Source: Paenibacillus tundrae
Lineage (GTDB): Bacteria; Bacillota; Bacilli; Paenibacillales; Paenibacillaceae
NCBI RefSeq assembly: GCF_030812775.1
Contig: NZ_JAUSTI010000010.1
Coordinates: 62,001-126,000 of the forward strand
DNA: 64,000 nt
Direction of reading: 5' to 3'
The stretch's first letter is position 1. Each line of letters starts with the position of its first letter. Below the pieces are notes generated by a model. That model searched no databases. It had not been told where the DNA came from and was given only the letters and a program-made list of their open reading frames with translations. A program made the translations under genes and the position numbers. Of the stretch, positions 60,962 through 64,000 are shown one piece after another.

Positions 60962-63040
60962 ATGAGTCAGGATCAAAAGCAAACCAAAGCAGCTAAACCG
61001 GTCAAACCAAAAAATAATAAAAAGAAAACTAAAAAGAAAGGCTTTGTCTGGAACATAAGGAACAAACTATTGGTTTCGTTCTTGGCGGTTCTAATTCTGC
61101 CTAGTATAGCGATCGGCTTCGTGACGTTACTTATTGCTGAGAACAGCGTGCAAGAACAAATGATGGATAGTGCCGTGCAAAGTGTGAGTACAGCGAATGC
61201 CATCGTGGAGAGCCAAGTCAGTTATAAAATCAACGACATTAATTATTTTGCCGATTCTCTTGATTCAAACCTAATTAAGGGAGAAAACGATAGCACTGAG
61301 CTTCAGGCGAAGCTGGAGCAGTATCTGGGTTTGCATCCGGATGCAAATAATATTTTTGTAGGTACGACAGAGGGAGTCATGGTTCGGGGAAAACCGACGG
61401 AAAGTAGCTTGCGGGGCGATGCCTACGATCCAAGGGAACGGGAATGGTACAAGCTTGCGATGGCGAAGCCAGGCACTGCCGCTGTATCAAATGTATCCCT
61501 TAATACGGATGGAAAAGCCGTTGTATTTATTTCCAAAACGTTGAGCGATCAATCCGCTGTAATTGGTCTCTCTATGGATCTGACGGATCTGCGTGAGCAG
61601 GCATCCATCAGGGTAGGCAAAGAAGGCTACGTCATTATTATGGATGCCAACAAAAATTATGTCGTTTCTCCAGTAGTGGAAGCTGGAACGCAGGAGAAAA
61701 GCGACACCTTAAATGAAATGTTTGAGAAGCAAGAAGGTCAGTTCGATTACGTTTACAATGATCAACCGAAAATGATGATATTCTCAACTAATGAAGAAAC
61801 AGGCTGGAAAATTGCCGGCACGATGTTTAAAAGTGAAGTAACCGAAGCAAGTAAAGATATTCGCATGGCAACATTTATTGTCATTCTGGCAGCTACCTTC
61901 CTTACGCTCATCTTTATTATTTGGTTTACGCGCTCCATGCTGCGTCCAATCAAACGACTGCAAGAATCAGCTAGAGCTGTAAGTAAAGGGGATCTGACTG
62001 TCAAAATGGAAACAGGTCGCAAAGATGAAGTGGGTGACTTGGCGAAATACTTTGAACGAATGGTTGATAACCTGCGCATGATGATTCTGGGTGTGCAAGA
62101 AACGACAGAGCAAGTATCGGCTTCTTCGCAGGAATTGTCGGCTAGTGCAGAACAAACGACCAAAGCGATTGAGCACTCTACGCTGGCAGTACAGGAGCTT
62201 GCCGAAGGGGCAGAACAGCAAGTGAAGAGTGTCAAAGAAGGTTCGAGCCAAATGAGCCGTATGGCGGAAGACGTACGTCTTATGTCTGAACGTGTGCAAT
62301 CTATTACTACGAATATGCGTCATACTTCGGGTGCGGCTCATTCAGGTAATGAGGCAGCAAGCGAAGCGATGGAGCAGATGAATAGCATTCAGGAAACGGT
62401 AGAACAACTGGCGACGGTGGTGCAGTCCTTGAATGCACGTTCCGTAGAGATCGGTAGCATGGTTGATGTCATTGCTTCCATCTCCAAACAAACTAACCTG
62501 CTCGCACTCAATGCATCCATTGAAGCGGCAAGAGCGGGTGATGCTGGTCGAGGTTTCGCCGTTGTAGCTGGAGAAGTGCGCAAGCTTGCTGAGGAATCCG
62601 GAAGCTCTGCGGCACAGATCGGGGATTTGGTTCATAATATCCGAACGGATATGGATGCAGCCCTTCATGCGATGAATGCAGCCCAGAATCGTGTAGGCGA
62701 TGGTATTCAAGCGGTGAATACATCGGGGCAATCATTTGCTCAGATTCGCACTGCCGTAGAGGACGTTGTTCATACACTTGATGATCTGTCCGAAACAACA
62801 AAACAGATGGAACATGGTGCATCTCAAGTAGCGCAAGCGATGAATGATATTTCCATCGTAACGCAAGAATCGGCGGCGAACACCGAATCCGTCTCGGCTT
62901 CGTCTCAAGAACAATTAGCATCTGTTGAAGAGATTGCTTCATCTTCTGCACATTTGAACAGCATGGCTGAACAGCTCCAAGGACTTTTGGGCATGTTCAA
63001 AATGGTAGAAGATACGCCGAAGAAGAGCGATAAATCCTAA
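60962..63040 (+). CDS. Methyl-accepting chemotaxis protein with dCache sensor
   Basis: A 692-residue chemoreceptor: a Lys-rich N-terminus, TM1 (about 37-60), an extracellular double-Cache domain (to about 290, with [20 protein letters not shown]), TM2 (about 300-322), HAMP ([20 protein letters not shown]) and a long coiled coil with the signalling hairpin [20 protein letters not shown]. The very basic N-terminus ([13 protein letters not shown]) is longer than usual. ATG at 60962 follows GGGGGAG. A SigD-like promoter fits motility control. Confidence 0.93.
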   Translation: MSQDQKQTKAAKPVKPKNNKKKTKKKGFVWNIRNKLLVSFLAVLILPSIAIGFVTLLIAENSVQEQMMDSAVQSVSTANAIVESQVSYKINDINYFADSLDSNLIKGENDSTELQAKLEQYLGLHPDANNIFVGTTEGVMVRGKPTESSLRGDAYDPREREWYKLAMAKPGTAAVSNVSLNTDGKAVVFISKTLSDQSAVIGLSMDLTDLREQASIRVGKEGYVIIMDANKNYVVSPVVEAGTQEKSDTLNEMFEKQEGQFDYVYNDQPKMMIFSTNEETGWKIAGTMFKSEVTEASKDIRMATFIVILAATFLTLIFIIWFTRSMLRPIKRLQESARAVSKGDLTVKMETGRKDEVGDLAKYFERMVDNLRMMILGVQETTEQVSASSQELSASAEQTTKAIEHSTLAVQELAEGAEQQVKSVKEGSSQMSRMAEDVRLMSERVQSITTNMRHTSGAAHSGNEAASEAMEQMNSIQETVEQLATVVQSLNARSVEIGSMVDVIASISKQTNLLALNASIEAARAGDAGRGFAVVAGEVRKLAEESGSSAAQIGDLVHNIRTDMDAALHAMNAAQNRVGDGIQAVNTSGQSFAQIRTAVEDVVHTLDDLSETTKQMEHGASQVAQAMNDISIVTQESAANTESVSASSQEQLASVEEIASSSAHLNSMAEQLQGLLGMFKMVEDTPKKSDKS

Positions 63041-63191
63041 GTGATAACGGATTAACGATCTAAACCATTTACGGCAAGAAAATAAAGATAGACAATCCTC
63101 CTGTTGCCCTGTATAACTAGATCGTCTGGTTATTCCGTACCGGTTGCGGTGTAATCGTATAATAGAAGAATTTAGGGGCGCAGGAGGATTC

Positions 63192-64000
63192 ATGACATAT
63201 ATAGCCATCTTAATATTTATCTTAACCATTACACTGGTCATCTGGCAGCCGCGAGGGCTGGGGATTGGTTGGTCTGCTATGGGTGGAGCGATTCTAGCAC
63301 TGCTCTGCGGTGTTGTTAGTTTTAACGATGCATCTGATGTCGCTTCCATTGTATGGAATGCAACGCTAGCCTTTGTCGGTATTATCATGATCTCATTAAT
63401 TCTTGATGAGACGGGGTTCTTCGAGTGGGCAGCGTTACATATGGCTAGACTTGCTGGAGGCGATGGACGCAGGTTATTCATATACGCAATCTTGCTTGGC
63501 GCGGCTGTGTCTGCACTCTTTGCCAATGATGGCGCAGCACTTATTTTGACACCAATCGTCTTGGCTATGGTAAGAGCGCTTAAGTTCGATGAATGCATGG
63601 TGTTAGCTTTTGTCATGGCTAGTGGCTTTATTGCGGATACAACATCATTGCCTCTCGTCGTAAGTAACTTAGTTAACATCGTATCTGCTGATTATTTTGG
63701 CATTACGTTTCTAGAATATGCGGTGAAGATGATTGTGCCCAATATATTTTCCATTGTCGCGAGCACAGTAATGTTATTTTTGTTTTATCGTAAAAGCATA
63801 CCGCTTCGTTATGATATCACCGCTGCGCGTGATCCGAAGGAAGCTATTCGTGACCCGCGTATGTTCCGCATTGCATGGTTCATGTTAGTGCTACTGCTGG
63901 TTGCGTATGCGCTAAGTGAGTTTCTCCCGATTCCAGTTTCAGTTATCGTAGGTGCTGTAGCACTGCTATTTGCCTGGCTTGCGCGTAAGAGCGAAGCCGT
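63192..64000 (+). CDS. arsB: Arsenite efflux pump ArsB (partial, cut by window end)
   Basis: The first 269 codons of an ArsB-type arsenite/antimonite transporter, open to the window end (full-length members have about 430 residues). Matches include [51 protein letters not shown] and [20 protein letters not shown], with several transmembrane helices. ATG follows CAGGAGG. No arsR precedes it in this window, although arsB genes often follow one. Confidence 0.92.
   Translation, partial: MTYIAILIFILTITLVIWQPRGLGIGWSAMGGAILALLCGVVSFNDASDVASIVWNATLAFVGIIMISLILDETGFFEWAALHMARLAGGDGRRLFIYAILLGAAVSALFANDGAALILTPIVLAMVRALKFDECMVLAFVMASGFIADTTSLPLVVSNLVNIVSADYFGITFLEYAVKMIVPNIFSIVASTVMLFLFYRKSIPLRYDITAARDPKEAIRDPRMFRIAWFMLVLLLVAYALSEFLPIPVSVIVGAVALLFAWLARKSEA

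Noticed and set aside
63053-63125. ACGATCTA/TAGATCGT inverted repeat before arsB as an ArsR operator
   Set aside because: The arms are 8 bases and 57 bases apart, far from the arrangement of known ArsR sites; probably chance.
62939-63679. 246-codon open frame on the minus strand
   Set aside because: It is antisense to the end of the chemoreceptor gene and the start of arsB, both strongly supported, has no ribosome site and a low-complexity Ser/Ala/Thr composition typical of a shadow frame.
1-64000. CRISPR arrays, tRNA/rRNA genes, complete insertion sequences or prophage genes
   Set aside because: No regularly spaced direct repeats, no tRNA-like cloverleaf and no transposase, integrase or phage structural protein were recognised on reading both strands.

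Overview
The window looks like chromosomal DNA of a Paenibacillus-type spore-forming Firmicute. Signs are moderate G+C, strong AAGGAGG-like ribosome binding sites, many TTG/GTG starts, a Spo0E-family phosphatase, a T-box serS, a CsoR/CopZ/CopA copper locus, BIG2-domain and LysM secreted proteins, and c-di-GMP enzymes. The genus is inferred from gene content only. No rRNA, tRNA, CRISPR array, complete insertion sequence or prophage was found.

Layout. 0.1-4 kb: Spo0E-like protein, a decayed fragment and a polar amino-acid ABC importer (glnQ-glnH-two permeases, minus strand). 4.4-10.5 kb: GH28 pectinase with a convergent AraC regulator, DUF985 cupin, aldo/keto reductase, DUF445 membrane protein. 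10.9-12.9 kb: a compact module of DUF1433 lipoprotein, lipase with a C-terminal ESAT-6/WXG-like domain, and a small WXG protein, resembling a type VII secreted lipase toxin with immunity and partner. 13-17.8 kb: copper genes ycnI and copC-copD fusion behind a NarL-type two-component pair. 18-23 kb: GGDEF/HD-GYP enzyme, DUF5317 protein with a translationally coupled 34-residue protein, and a secreted protein. 23.2-29.3 kb: nucleoside uptake operon (BMP lipoprotein, ATPase, two permeases), a YuiH-like molybdoenzyme and a nucleoside phosphorylase. 30.4-34 kb: csoR-copZ-copA with two CsoR-type operators. 34.2-36.9 kb: YhgE/Pip membrane protein, TetR regulator, nitroreductase. 37-41.6 kb: TatD and a TPP-riboswitch-controlled thiamine-precursor importer. 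42-52.7 kb: small membrane proteins, a frameshifted lipoprotein, a divergent serS with T-box, a second aldo/keto reductase behind an SD-sequestering hairpin, HIT, AraC/GyrI, BIG2, GNAT, DUF952, histidine phosphatase, DUF2785. 52.8-55.9 kb: 5-oxoprolinase pxpB-pxpC-pxpA and a NUDIX protein. 56.4-64 kb: flavin/PLP-oxidase-like protein, secreted cyclic-nucleotide phosphodiesterase/5'-nucleotidase with LysM, EAL protein, chemoreceptor with a SigD-type promoter, and the start of arsB.

The most unusual signal is not a gene. A structured intergenic repeat occurs four times (about 13.95, 30.8, 40.1 and 56.2 kb). Each copy has a GAAGCGRAGC box, a 14-15 bp central stem whose arms differ between copies by compensatory changes, an ACAGYGATCG box and a longer-range outer pairing. 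Two copies also have terminal inverted repeats. All four lie between co-directional genes and point with transcription. A second, shorter MITE-like repeat occurs twice (about 9.1 and 16.0 kb). The second highlight is the lipase/DUF1433/WXG module.
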